The notes under the pieces: model-generated
Told to the model about the DNA's origin: nothing
Seen by the model: the letters and a program-made list of their open reading frames with translations, nothing else
Database searches by the model: none
Assembly (NCBI GenBank): GCA_051453625.1
Contig: JBOZIK010000001.1
Location: 27,062,628 to 27,104,424 of the forward strand
Length of the DNA: 41,797 nucleotides
From: Welwitschia mirabilis
Taxonomy: Eukaryota; Gnetophyta; Gnetopsida; Welwitschiales
Reading direction: 5' to 3'
Made by a program: the position numbers and the translations under genes
Shown here: piece after piece, positions 10,703-20,345 of the stretch
Layout of the letters: each line of letters begins with the position of its first letter
Numbering within the stretch: position 1 is the stretch's first letter

Positions 10703-11883
10703 TATTGTGGTGTGTATTTATATAAGTTTTTACATTCAAAGAGATCCTGTAATTTATAATCAAAATAGATATCTTACANNNNNNNNNNNNNNNNNNNNNN
10801 NNNNNNNNNNNNNNNNNNNNNNNNNNNNNNNNNNNNNNNNNNNNNNNNNNNNNNNNNNNNNNNNNNNNNNNNNNNNNNACAATACATCATATTAGTATGA
10901 GTGAAAGTAGACATAAAATGTTATATTCACCTTGAAGTCTATGAGTATGAGACTTAGGTTACTTTGTAAAAGAATATAGAAATCAGAATAAATAAAAAAA
11001 CGCAAAGAAATAAAGTATAATACCCAATGCAAGATGCAACTATTCTAAATGAAAATGTAAAATGGAACTAACACTACTTGCTTTCAGCTTTAACAAATAC
11101 TACATATGATTATCTATATCACTCAAGAAATTGTCACTAGATCAAGGGCAATATAGACTATAAGGATCATTAAAGAAACTAATATGCAAATATAAAAATA
11201 AAGCAAGATTTATATTAAGAAAGTGTAACAAGAATCTTGGTTACAAAATAGCCAGGTCTTAATGGAGGATATGCAGCCCTCCACTAAGTGCATATCTTTT
11301 TACAACCTTAAGGTAAATCTCCTACCCTTCAACCTCCTGATACAAGAATTTATAGTACAATGAAGAGTAGAAGGAGATCGAAAGAGGGGTTTATTTACAA
11401 TAACTCAAAAAGAAGAAAAGACAAATGATAGATGTGAAAAGGCATGCTTACTTACAACTTAGAAATGAATGAAATGTTTATGAGTCACTGTTAGAATCGG
11501 TTACATGTGAGTATCATTCGAACTGTCATATGAACTAGAAGGGGGATGATAGCACATTACAAATAATGACTCAGAATGATGACTCAGCATATTAGTTCAC
11601 ATTAGCACATATTATCCTACCTGTCATGAGGACAACAGAAAGGATGATGGTCTTATTTGACTATTTCTTTAAACAGAACTTAGCATTTTTGTCATTAATC
11701 CTTTTTTAAAGCTCTATGCATCAGAAAGTGCTTTCAATACATTAAATTTAGATAAGAATTACACTTTTCTAAGATTTCCTCTAGTATCTCCAAAATTCTC
11801 AGAATTGCACCTAAACCTGTATAAAATTCCTATAGAACAACTCATAAAACTCCATAAAATAACCATAAATTGGTAGCACAACA
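10703..11883 (-). mobile_element. Athila-like LTR, subfamily A, copy 1 (outer 3-prime LTR)
   Basis: Read on minus, it starts TGTTGTGCTACC at 11,883 after the tract AAGTGATGGG (11,887-11,896) and ends near CACCACAATA at 10,703. It matches 13,195-14,257 and 21,043-22,132 throughout, including the phrases tagactataaggatcat, tacaaccttaaggt and cctgtataaaa. A 100-N gap at 10,779-10,878 lies in it. No primer binding site follows its 3-prime end, so it is the last LTR of the array. Confidence 0.78.
10779..10878. other. Assembly gap, 100 N, probably hiding no real sequence
   Basis: The sister LTRs read continuously through this point (gatatcttaaacaatacatc near 13,260; catatcttacacaatacatc near 21,108). 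The left contig ends atcttaca and the right begins acaatacatc, so the two may overlap by about 3 bases. Confidence 0.85.
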
Positions 11884-12162
11884 TAGCCCATCACTTAGCC
11901 TTTATTAGTCCCTAACAAAAACTAGGCAGAAAAACTATAATTGCAACCCAATTTATTTTTTCAGAAAATAAATTTGAAAGTTATAAAATAGGCTCATAAA
12001 ACACATCACATAGATGAATGACAAGTAATACATAATGTGTATAAAATTTTAAAAATTTTATATCATGAAAGATCTAATAAGTAAAGAAAAAGAGTGAAAA
12101 ATAAAAATGTTTCATCATAAAAACAACATAAACAGTGCTTACAACATAAAAAAACTAAAAAA
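11884..12162 (-). mobile_element. 3-prime internal tail of gutted subfamily A element
   Basis: This matches the tail at 14,258-14,720, including ggctcataaaacacatca-type sequence and a phrase with aagtaaagaaaaagagtgaa at 12,080. It holds the polypurine tract at 11,887-11,896 (minus). No coding sequence is seen. It ends at an N gap. Confidence 0.68.
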
Positions 12163-12262
12163 NNNNNNNNNNNNNNNNNNNNNNNNNNNNNNNNNNNNNN
12201 NNNNNNNNNNNNNNNNNNNNNNNNNNNNNNNNNNNNNNNNNNNNNNNNNNNNNNNNNNNNNN
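12163..12262. other. Assembly gap, 100 N, at a minisatellite edge
   Basis: The gap abuts the tandem repeat starting at 12,263, so the true length may depend on the repeat number. Confidence 0.95.
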
Positions 12263-12455
12263 GAAGTGACATTGATAAGACTAATCAATGAAAAGTTGTA
12301 AGAGCTTGTGTAAGAGGTGAAAGTGATGGATGAATGACAATGATAAGATTGATCAATGACAAGTTGGATGAGCTTGTGTAGAAGTGACATTGATAAGACT
12401 AATCAATGAAAAGTTATAAGAGCTTGTGTAAGAGGTGAAAGTGATGGATGAATGA
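12263..12455. repeat. Minisatellite, 118-bp unit built of two related halves
   Basis: The unit starting gaagtgacattgataagact at 12,263 starts again at 12,381, a period of 118 bp, and the second copy stops after 75 bases. Within the unit the two halves resemble each other (tgataagactaatcaatga versus tgataagattgatcaatga; agcttgtgta in both). The array probably continues into the gap on its left. It lies inside the internal region of the gutted subfamily A element. Confidence 0.88.
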
Positions 12456-12765
12456 TAAAAGGAATCCTATTTATAACTCATGCACTGAGGCTTTAAGTTC
12501 AAAAAATGACAAAAGGAATATTTAGTTCAAGATGAAGGTAGGTGCTTAAAAATGACTGAGGCTTTAAGTTTTATAAATAAAATAAGCTCCGAAGAAAAAA
12601 AAATAATGTATGCACTTGGACTTTGTATTCATGTCCTTCTCTAATATCTTCTTTTGTTAGTAGCCATTTTTTTTCTTTTAATAAGCCTTTTTCTGAACTA
12701 ACGACACCACAGTTCCTACAAGCAGAAAACAATAGAAAACAAATAAAAAACAATACTATCATCCT

Positions 12766-12787
12766 ATCTGTCATGGGGATGACAGAT
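12766..12787. repeat. Perfect 9-bp inverted repeat, loop GGGG
   Basis: ATCTGTCAT (12,766-12,774) and ATGACAGAT (12,779-12,787) are exact reverse complements around GGGG. The homologous site at 20,626-20,647 keeps the structure with one arm mismatch. Confidence 0.9.
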
Positions 12788-12867
12788 GGAGCAACACGCA
12801 TAGAAAACTAGAAAACAGAAACAAAAATAAAAATTAAAACAAAAGGCAGAAAGCATAGGAAAATAGA

Positions 12868-12909
12868 CTATCATCCAACTAGTCATCTAGACATCAAAGG
12901 AGATGATAG
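12868..12909. repeat. Perfect 8-bp inverted repeat CTATCATC/GATGATAG
   Basis: The arms at 12,868-12,875 and 12,902-12,909 are exact reverse complements 26 bases apart, and the interval contains another GTCATC. It is the second of three such motifs in this leader. Confidence 0.85.
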
Positions 12910-12974
12910 AGAGTTATTTTAGTTTAGAAAAATCAAAAATCCAAAAATAAAATCAAAAATAGAAAAGCACCTTG

Positions 12975-13001
12975 TTATCCTTCCTATCATGGGGATAATA
13001 G
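12975..13001. repeat. Imperfect inverted repeat CTATCAT-GGGG-ATAATAG
   Basis: This is the third hairpin-like motif of the leader, preceded by ttatccttc. One arm base differs from perfect pairing. The GGGG loop is the same as at 12,775-12,778. Confidence 0.7.
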
Positions 13002-13173
13002 AGGAGACAACCACTAATTTTTACAGAAATCAGAAACCAAAAAAACAAAAATTAAAAAACTGCACATAGAAAACCTACAACTCCTAATAAAATTCATCAT
13101 ACAAACAAATAACTGAATAGAAGTCCGATATACTTACTTGAATGATGACAACACTTGTACTTCTTAATAGCAT

Positions 13174-13191
13174 TTACTAGTAATGGTGCAA
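13174..13191 (-). other. Primer binding site, degenerate
   Basis: On minus the sequence TTGCACCATTACTAG lies a few bases after the LTR end. It resembles the TGGCGCCGTTGCCGG site of Athila-type elements, where I recall tRNA-Asp as the primer, with several C-to-T and G-to-A type changes. Confidence 0.6.
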
Positions 13192-13194
13192 AAA

Positions 13195-14257
13195 CATTGT
13201 GGTGTGTATTAGTGCAAGTTTTTTACATTCAAAGAGATCCTGTCATTTATAGCCAAAATAGATATCTTAAACAATACATCACACTAGTATGAGTGGGAGT
13301 ATGCCCGAAATGTTGTATCTCATTGAAGTCTATGAGATAAGACTCAGGTTACTTTGCAAATGAAACTAGGAACCAAAAATAGATAATAATGTAGGAAATA
13401 AAAGTATAATGCAAGATTTAAAATGCAATCTAAACTAATATGCAATGCAAAAATAACCTTGACACTACTTGCTTTCAGCCTTAACAAAGGTTGTCTTTGA
13501 TAATCTATGTCATCTAAGAAATTGTTACTAGATCAAGGACAATCATAGACCATAAGAGTAGTCAAAAAACCTAAGATGCAAACATGTAAAGAAAACCAAG
13601 TTTTATATTAAAAGAGTAACAACATCTGGGTTACAAAATAGCTGGGTCTCAATGGAGGATACACAACCCTTTACCAAGTGCATGTGTTTCTACAACACAC
13701 GAAGATGGATCTCCCATCCTTTGACCTCCTATCATGAGTATTTTTGGTGAAATGAAGAGGAGAAGAAGAGTTGAAGGGGAGTTTATTTATAACAACATAC
13801 AACAGAAAAAAGATAAACAGTGGGTGAAATTAGATGTAATCATAAATGACTTAGAAATGGATGAAACAATTACGCATCGCTGTCAGAGTCAGTTACATGT
13901 CAGTGTCATCTGGATGACATGGGGAATGATAGCACATTATAAAATATTCTTAACATGATAACTCAGTAGTCCACATCAATAATCATCATCCTGCCTGTCT
14001 TGGGGATGACGTAGGGGATAATTGTCTTCTTTTATCATTTTCTTCAAGAGAACTTTAGTATTTTTGTCAGTAATACTTCTTCAAATCTCTGTGCATCAGA
14101 AAGTGCCTTTTATACATCAAATCTAGCTAAGAATTGCACATTTCTAAGATTTCCTCTTGTATCTACAAAATCCTCAGTATTGCACCTAAACCTGTATAAA
14201 AGTCCTGCAAAACAACTCATAAAACCCCTCAAATAACCATAAATTAGTAGAGCAACA
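13195..14257 (-). mobile_element. Athila-like LTR, subfamily A, middle copy shared by two units
   Basis: Read on minus, it starts TGTTGCTCTAC at 14,257 after the tract AAGTGGATGG (14,261-14,270) and ends CACAATG at 13,195, just before a primer binding site. It therefore has a 3-prime-LTR signal on one side and a 5-prime-LTR signal on the other. Length is 1,063 bp. It includes a GTCATC/GATGAC inverted repeat at 13,904-13,919 and another such block near 13,984-14,012. The phrase TTGTTATAAATAAACTCC (minus, near 13,790) may hold the TATA box. Confidence 0.8.
13904..13919. repeat. Inverted repeat TGTCATC-TG-GATGACA in LTR
   Basis: Seven-base arms pair perfectly around a 2-base centre. The equivalent site in the sister LTR near 11,510-11,545 is eroded. 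Confidence 0.8.
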
Positions 14258-15790
14258 TAGCCATCCACTTAGCCTTTGTCAGTCCATGATAAAAACAAGG
14301 CATAAAAACCATAATTATGAGCTAATTTATTTTTCAAAAGTTAAATCTAGAAGTTATAAAATAGGCTCATAAAATACATCATATAGATAAATAATAAGTA
14401 ATGCATAATGTATATGAAATTTTCAAAATATTATGTCATAATAGATTTAGATTAAATTAAATTTTTTTTAAAAAATGAGCCATGTAGATGGATCTCTTCC
14501 CCTCCAAAAAAAAGCAATACATCTCGCATTAGAAAATAAGATAAAGAAAGTAAACAGAAGTGAGAAGGCAGGTAAAAGAGGATAACTTTCCATAATGAGG
14601 TGCAAAGTTGAGTAATGTCAGATTTGAAAAATATAAATCAATAGAATATTCTAACAAGTAAAGAAAAAGAGTGAATAATAAAAGTATTTATTACAAAAAG
14701 ATCATGAGCAGTGCTTACAACACTAAAAATCTGAAGAAAACACTTATCTAAATAAGAAATTATCTTTTATTGAAAACTTAAGTAAGGAAAACATGCTAAG
14801 AAAATATAGTAATGACTTTGAAATAACTAACTAAACCACAAAAGAAAATAAGAAGAATGAAAATAAGATAACATAAATAAAATAGAGCTCACTGATCTAA
14901 TATTTTAACCTAGTAGACTTCCATGAAAGAAATCATAACATCATTTGATATGAAAATGTGCATGACTTAATGTACAAAAATTCCATTTGATAAGGTAATG
15001 ATCATGATGATGCTAGAGTAAAATTCTTTAAAAAATAAATGATCAAACCAAATAATTACTCAAAAATAAACTCTCCTACCATCATCTCAAAATGAACATC
15101 AAAATCTCAAGAAATAAAATGATCATATGGAAAGACTAAGAGTATAGAAAACGAGTAATGCCTTTGATAATCCCATAGCATTAATGTTTAAATAAAATTT
15201 TATTATCCATGATGAGGGGAGTGCAAATACAGTCAAAGAAGTAAGAACTCAAAAGCATAGCCAATTGACCTCCCAGTGGAGCTTCCACAACTACCATATT
15301 ACATTGCCAAAGGTTCCTCTCGAAAATATATGTCCTGGTGTACTTGTAGTAGGACATCATGATAACCATGTTTTTGAGATAGCATAAATATAAAACATTA
15401 TGGTCTTTATTTTACTCTCTTCTTTTTTTTTTTTTTTGAAACAAACAAAACAATATTTCACTTAACCAAATATTCCAAAAGATAAGGGTAAAAGTTGTAA
15501 GATTAAGATAGAAAAGAACACTCTTAAACAATCTAAGACCTTTTCACCATTGGAAAAAAAACATTAAAAGTAAATCATCTTCCTTCAGTTGACGTTAATG
15601 AACATGTGAATGTCCTAAGATTGGGTGAATCCAATCTTACCACTAAAATGCCTAAGTTAAAAGACTAATCATGGAAACAAATACATAAATCATGTTTAAA
15701 AGATGATCAAGTAATGCCATAATAATATTTTAAAGGAAAAAAACTAAAAGAAAATTTAGACAGTTTACTCATAAAATTCCAAATTTTACT
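14258..15790 (-). mobile_element. 3-prime non-coding region of subfamily A element
   Basis: This lies between the integrase end and the polypurine tract AAGTGGATGG (minus, 14,261-14,270). On minus it matches 685-2,000 and parts of 4,900-5,760 of the plus-strand elements. An open minus-strand stretch at 15,181-15,369 includes the block NLWQCNMVVVEAPLGG, whose counterpart is also readable at about 925-1,018 on plus. There is a T-run at 15,423-15,437. No function is assigned. Confidence 0.65.
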
Positions 15791-15870
15791 CATTTATGTC
15801 CTACAATTCTCAAGCAGTCAAGTTAGAAATCTCAATAGAGCCATAAAAATTCTTAAAATAAAAAAAAAAT
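15791..15870 (-). pseudogene. Integrase C-terminal scrap of subfamily A element
   Basis: On minus, the phrase around 15,825-15,850 reads YGSIEISN, matching NGSIEILD at the integrase C-terminus of element B2 (about 4,714). Only this last scrap of pol remains. The sequence upstream on minus changes at once to leader-type repeats, so RT, RNase H and nearly all of integrase were deleted. Confidence 0.5.
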
Positions 15871-16150
15871 CAACATTTTATTAACTATCATCCTTATCAT
15901 TGTCTAGATGGTAGATAAGACAATAGAGGCAGAAAAATTAAAAAAAATATTACAAAACACAAAAAAAATATCAAAAAGCTAAAAAATCAACAAAACTAAC
16001 TATTGTCCACCTTGTCATGAGGACGATAAAGAAGACGATAGATTATTACTGCAGAAATAGAAAATAAAAACTACAAATAGAAATAAAAAATAAAATTAGA
16101 AAATGAAAATAGAGACTCCCAAATAGAAAACTAAAATGAATACTTCAAGT
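15871..16150 (-). mobile_element. Displaced leader-like segment with two inverted repeats
   Basis: A-rich sequence with two motifs of the leader kind: CTATCATC/GATGGTAG (15,885-15,914, one mismatch) and CTATTGTC/GACGATAG (16,000-16,041, one mismatch). In intact order such a leader sits between the primer binding site and gag. Here it lies between a protease copy and an integrase scrap, which points to a rearrangement or a deletion that joined two elements. Confidence 0.5.
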
Positions 16151-16600
16151 CAAGTAAACTTTTATTCAAATCCTAAATCTAAAGCATACTTTTATTAAAA
16201 AAAAAAAAAGGAAAAACGAAGGATCTATTTTGGTCTCTAGATTTTCAAAGAAATAAGGTCTACACAAAAAATTTATGAATTGATAAAAGATAAGAGATGT
16301 GTAATGATTTTCAAGTAAAATCAATTAGATGAAGAAAGGAGTAATGAAAAGCACTCTATTATACCACATTAAATCATAAATTTTCAAAGTCAAAAAGGAG
16401 AGAAATGGTAACTCTGGTAAAAAGATTTTTATTGAATGAAAAAGTTTTATTTTAATTATCACAAAAAAATTAAGTCCATTAAAAACATTTTTTCATTTAA
16501 ATTTAAATTATGGCTTATGTAATAGACAATCTCCCTCATAATATTTCTTTAAAAGTTGTACTTCCTTACACTCTAAAGTTTTTATTTTTTATTCATTCTT
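16151..16600. other. Unassigned AT-rich sequence
   Basis: No domain, LTR signal or clear relative elsewhere in the window was recognised. It contains an A-run at 16,198-16,210. By position it could be degraded pol downstream of the protease. Confidence 0.4.
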
Positions 16601-18077
16601 TAGTTAGCTATTATAAAGCACATGTTTATTTGTTTTTATCTCTTTTTCCTCAAGTGGGTGATGTTATAGAAATAAAGTTGGTTTGATGTTATCTTCAATG
16701 TTCAAATAATTACCTAAATATTTCTCAGCTACATCAAAGAATCTAATAGTAAACATTCTATTTTTAAAATGACATTTCATTGTTCTTACTCTTGTATCAA
16801 TAATGCAGTGGGATATTGCAAAAAAGGCTCTACCTAAAAGTAAAGGGTATCATTTGTTATGCTATATTTCTATAATGATCATGTCTATGGGGTATCAGGC
16901 CTCTTTAATTTAAATTACCAAATATTTAATGATACTAATCATTTCTTAACTAATGTATCTACTAATTCTAAGATAATTAGAGTAGGTTCTATTCTATCCT
17001 CCAAACTAAGTCTCTTACAAATGTAAAGTGGTATAATATTAACACTCACTCCAATGTCAATCAAGGCTTTCTTAATCTTTTTATTTCCCTCCAAAGTAAC
17101 ATTCATTATTGCTACTCCTAGATCTTTAAATTTGGATGATTTTTATAATACTAAATTTGTGAGAGATTGGGCAAGAAAGACTTTGCTAGGAATAACTCAT
17201 TTATGCTTTCTTCTTATTAGGTCTTTTTATAATTTTTAGTACCCTGGGTTTTCCTCTAAAAATTTTCAAAAAGGTAAGTTTATATGTTTTTCATTAAGGC
17301 TTTTAAATAATTATTAAAAGTTAAATTATTCTTAAACCTATTCATCCAGGAAGTGATTTGTTAAGAAGTATTTTTCTTTTTCTTTTTACCAAGAGAAGGG
17401 AAGTTATAATCTTATAGTACCTCAATGTCCTCTTCCTCTTCTTCTTCATTATTTTTAAAGTTATTTTTGGAAGGTGGAAGGTTCACATGGAAGAGGGTTT
17501 ATTTCTTATCCACTTCTTGTCACAATCTTACAATCTTTTCTTAATTCATTTGGGTTTGGTAAAGGTTTTACTGCTAAAGTTCCTTGAAGTATATAGTTTG
17601 CTAGCATTGTTTGTAGAAGGATGGTTATTAAGTTTTAAAGTTTAGCATTTGTTTCTTCATGTGATCTTCTAATTTCATCCATAAGGTTTATGATTAGATC
17701 ATTCAAATATTGGTAACTGGATGAACTTAGTGGGTAGCTTGTGTTTTCAAATTGGTTTCTAAAAGGTTGAGAATTATTTTGAAAATGAGTGTTTAATCTA
17801 GTTTGTGCTTGATTTTGATTTTAGAAGTTTTGGTTACAAGTACAAACTTCTTTGCAAATTCTTTCTTTGTATGTTGACAAAAGAGAATAGTTTTTAGTGA
17901 CATGATAATTATATTTACATAAGTCACAAGTTTGTACAACATTTCTTTTGGTTATTGTTTTGACATCTAAGATTATTTTTGCATACTTTTCCAAGGTTAT
18001 AAAATGTTTTATGAGATTTATAGGATTGGATTCTACCTCTTTTTATTGTTTAACCTCTTTTAACTCTTTGAGGAATT
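16601..18077 (-). pseudogene. Gag C-terminus and protease remnant, tandem copy A
   Basis: On minus it runs from the end of Gag through a zinc knuckle (17,887-17,928) to a protease matching 18,245-18,733. The zinc knuckle of Gag binds RNA through a C-x2-C-x4-H-x4-C box. Here the first three ligands remain (CDLCKYNYH) but the last Cys is Tyr (17,887-17,889). The protease part, about 16,640-17,160, matches copy B throughout, but its frame is broken, for example where copy B stays open from 18,733 to 18,245. The neighbouring copy B repeats the same order, so the two form a head-to-tail pair with an N gap at the junction. By eye they differ by roughly 15-20 percent. Confidence 0.72.
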
Positions 18078-18177
18078 NNNNNNNNNNNNNNNNNNNNNNN
18101 NNNNNNNNNNNNNNNNNNNNNNNNNNNNNNNNNNNNNNNNNNNNNNNNNNNNNNNNNNNNNNNNNNNNNNNNNNNNN
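18078..18177. other. Assembly gap, 100 N, at the tandem gag-protease junction
   Basis: Left of the gap is Gag sequence of copy A (ending ctctttgaggaatt). Right of it is the region just past the protease of copy B. The gap falls exactly where the repeat unit restarts. Confidence 0.95.
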
Positions 18178-18244
18178 TCTTAAGTTGGTCATTACATAGC
18201 ACATATTCATTTGATTTCATCTCTTTTTCTTAAAGTATGTGGTG

Positions 18245-18733
18245 TTATAAAAATAAAGTGGGTTTGGTGTTATCTTCTAAGGTCATATTATCACTTAAAT
18301 CTTTCTTAGCTGGATCAAAGACTCTAATTGTAAACATTCTATTTCCAAAATAACATTTCATTATTCCTGCTCTTATATCAATAATGCAGTGGGATGTTAC
18401 ACAAAAGGCTCTATCTAGAATTAAAGGATATCCTCTATTATGCTTAACTTCTATGATGATTTCATCTATGGGATAGCAAGCCTCTTTAATTTGAATTGTC
18501 AAATCTTTAATGATACCTAATAGTTTCTTAACTAATGTATCTACTAATTCTAAGACAATTGGAGTAGGCTCTATTCTATCCTCCAAACCAAGTCTTTTAC
18601 AAATGTGAACTAGCATAATATTAATAATCTCTCCAATGTCAATCAAGGATTTCCTAATCTTTTTGTTTCCCTCCAAAGTAACATTCACCATTACTGCTCC
18701 TAGATCTTTAAATTTGGGTGATTTTTGTAACAC
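18245..18733 (-). CDS. Athila-like retropepsin fragment, longest intact ORF (162 aa)
   Basis: An unbroken minus-strand ORF matching the Pol protease of Athila/Tat-type Ty3/gypsy elements. It shows the active-site loop D-I-G near residue 32 followed by EIINIM. The Ala-Ser that normally follows D-x-G is replaced by Glu-Ile, so activity is doubtful. Next come VKKLLGIIKDLTIQI and GYPLILDRAFCVTSHCIIDIR, where the usual Gly of LGRAF is Asp. The domain length is about right for a retropepsin, but the Met start is probably not a real start, because the protease should be part of a Gag-Pol frame that continues upstream. It is the closest relative of the fragment at 1-371. Survival of the frame is probably chance in a young copy of the array, not host use. 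Confidence 0.72.
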   Translation of the reverse strand: MLQKSPKFKDLGAVMVNVTLEGNKKIRKSLIDIGEIINIMLVHICKRLGLEDRIEPTPIVLELVDTLVKKLLGIIKDLTIQIKEACYPIDEIIIEVKHNRGYPLILDRAFCVTSHCIIDIRAGIMKCYFGNRMFTIRVFDPAKKDLSDNMTLEDNTKPTLFL

Positions 18734-20345
18734 TATATTTGTGAGGAATTGAGTAAGAAAGACCTTGCTAGGAATAACTCGTTTTTATTTTCTTCTTATT
18801 AGGTCTTTCCATAATTTTAAGTACCTTGGATTTTCTTGTAAAACTTTCTGAAAGAATAATTTTATGCTAAAGTTTTTAATCAAGGCTTTTAAATGATCAT
18901 TGAAAGTTGAATTATTATTAAGCCTATCCATCTAAGGGATGATCTGTTAAAAAGGACTTTTCTTTTCCTTTTTTTTAACATAAAGGAAGTTGTGATCTTC
19001 TAAAATTTTAATGTCCTCTTCCTCTTATTTTTCTCATCATTTCTGAAGTTATTTTGGAAGGTGGAAGGTTCACATGGAGGAGGATTTGTTTCTTGTCCAC
19101 TTCTTATCACAACCTTACAATCTTTTATTAGTTCTTTTGGATTTGATAAAGGTTATATTGCTAAAGTTCCTTGAGGTCTTTGGTTTGCTAGCATTGTTTG
19201 TTGAAGGATGCTTATTAAGTTTTCAAGTTTGAAATTTGTTTCTTCACGAGATCTTGTAATTTCATCTATAAGATTTATGCTTGAATCATGTGGATATTGG
19301 TGATTAGATGAACTTGGTGGGTAGTTTATATTTTCGAATTGATTTCTAAAAGCTTGAGAATTGTTTTGAAAATGAGTGTTCAACCTTGGTTGTACCTGAT
19401 TTTGATTTTGAAATTTTTGAGGTGGTTGGTTGAAAGCATAAACTTCTTCTCATATTCTTTCTTTATATGTTGGTAAAAGAGGACAGTTTTTAGTAACGTG
19501 ATAATTATCCTTAGATAAATCACAAGTTTGCACAACATTTCTTTTGATTGCAGTTTTAGCATCTAAGATTATTATTGCATACTTCTCCAAGGTTATCATA
19601 AAATCTTTCATGGAATTTATAGGATTGGATTCTACTTATTTTTATTATTTAATCTCTTTTAAGTCCTTGATGAGTTGGCCTATAGTTTAATTTTTTTAAG
19701 GTATTAATCAAGTTTGACTAACCTCCACAAGTTCTTCTAATTTTATCCAAGAATCTTCTAATGTAAGGTTCATGAGGTTTCCACCACCAAAAAAATCTAT
19801 AAGTTGTTTTGTGTGGGGAGTTAATCCACTATAAAAATAGTCTTGTTCTATTCTTAAAAAATCATCTATGAAATTAGAATGGATTTATATGAAGAAATGT
19901 TCATAAGTGGAGGAATTATCTTCATTTGGCTTTTATTGAAAATTTGTTGCCTCTTTTTTCCTCTTTCTCATAGTTTTTTTACTTATAAATATTTTTACAA
20001 AGTTTTTTTGACTTAATCCCAAATTTTTAAGCTTTTATGAGGTATGGTTTTTAACTAAAGTTTTTCTTTATCCTTTAATGTCATAGGAAAAATTATTATA
20101 TATGTTCTATCACTGATTTTCTTCTTTCCATTCCCAAATGTAAGGATTAGTTTTTCAATATCTGCAATGTGTTGAAAGGGATCCTCATCATTTTCTCCAC
20201 TAAAAGTTGATAGGCATGTAAATTTTTAATCTCAACATCATCTTCTAGGGATAGGTTAAAATGTGTTTGAATTTCTCTTTTCTTATTTGCTAATAATTCC
20301 CTTAGGGTAAGATTTGCATTAGGGGTAGAATATCTTATGACTTAT
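18734..20345 (-). pseudogene. Athila-like Gag remnant, tandem copy B
   Basis: On minus, the Gag core is readable in pieces: FSGENDEDPFQHIADIEKL (about 20,150-20,208), PMTLKDKEKL (about 20,057-20,088), SGLTPHTKQLIDFFGGGN (about 19,780-19,833) and LEDSWIKLEELVEVSQT (about 19,714-19,764). These match the retrotransposon Gag domain that forms the virus-like particle. The zinc knuckle at 19,483-19,524 reads CDLSKDNYHVTKNC, so its second Cys is Ser (19,513-19,515) while the other three ligands remain. Open stretches lie at 19,153-19,383 and 19,380-19,562. Many stops and shifts interrupt the rest. The leader and primer binding site lie just upstream on minus, in normal order. Confidence 0.8.

Larger units (their letters stand above)
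12456..13173 (-). mobile_element. Untranslated leader of gutted subfamily A element
   Basis: This region follows the primer binding site on minus and matches the leader at 20,460-21,021. It contains three inverted repeats of the GTCATC/GATGAC kind (12,766-12,787; 12,868-12,909; 12,975-13,001) in A-rich spacers. A minus-strand frame at 12,571-12,801 shares the stretch IPMTDRMIV with the frame at 20,464-20,739 in the sister leader. No gag follows: the sequence passes into the minisatellite and gap, so the unit is non-autonomous. Confidence 0.65.

Noticed and set aside
12263-12455. CRISPR-like array
   Set aside because: The repeats are long, degenerate and contiguous, without unique spacers, and the context is a plant retrotransposon.
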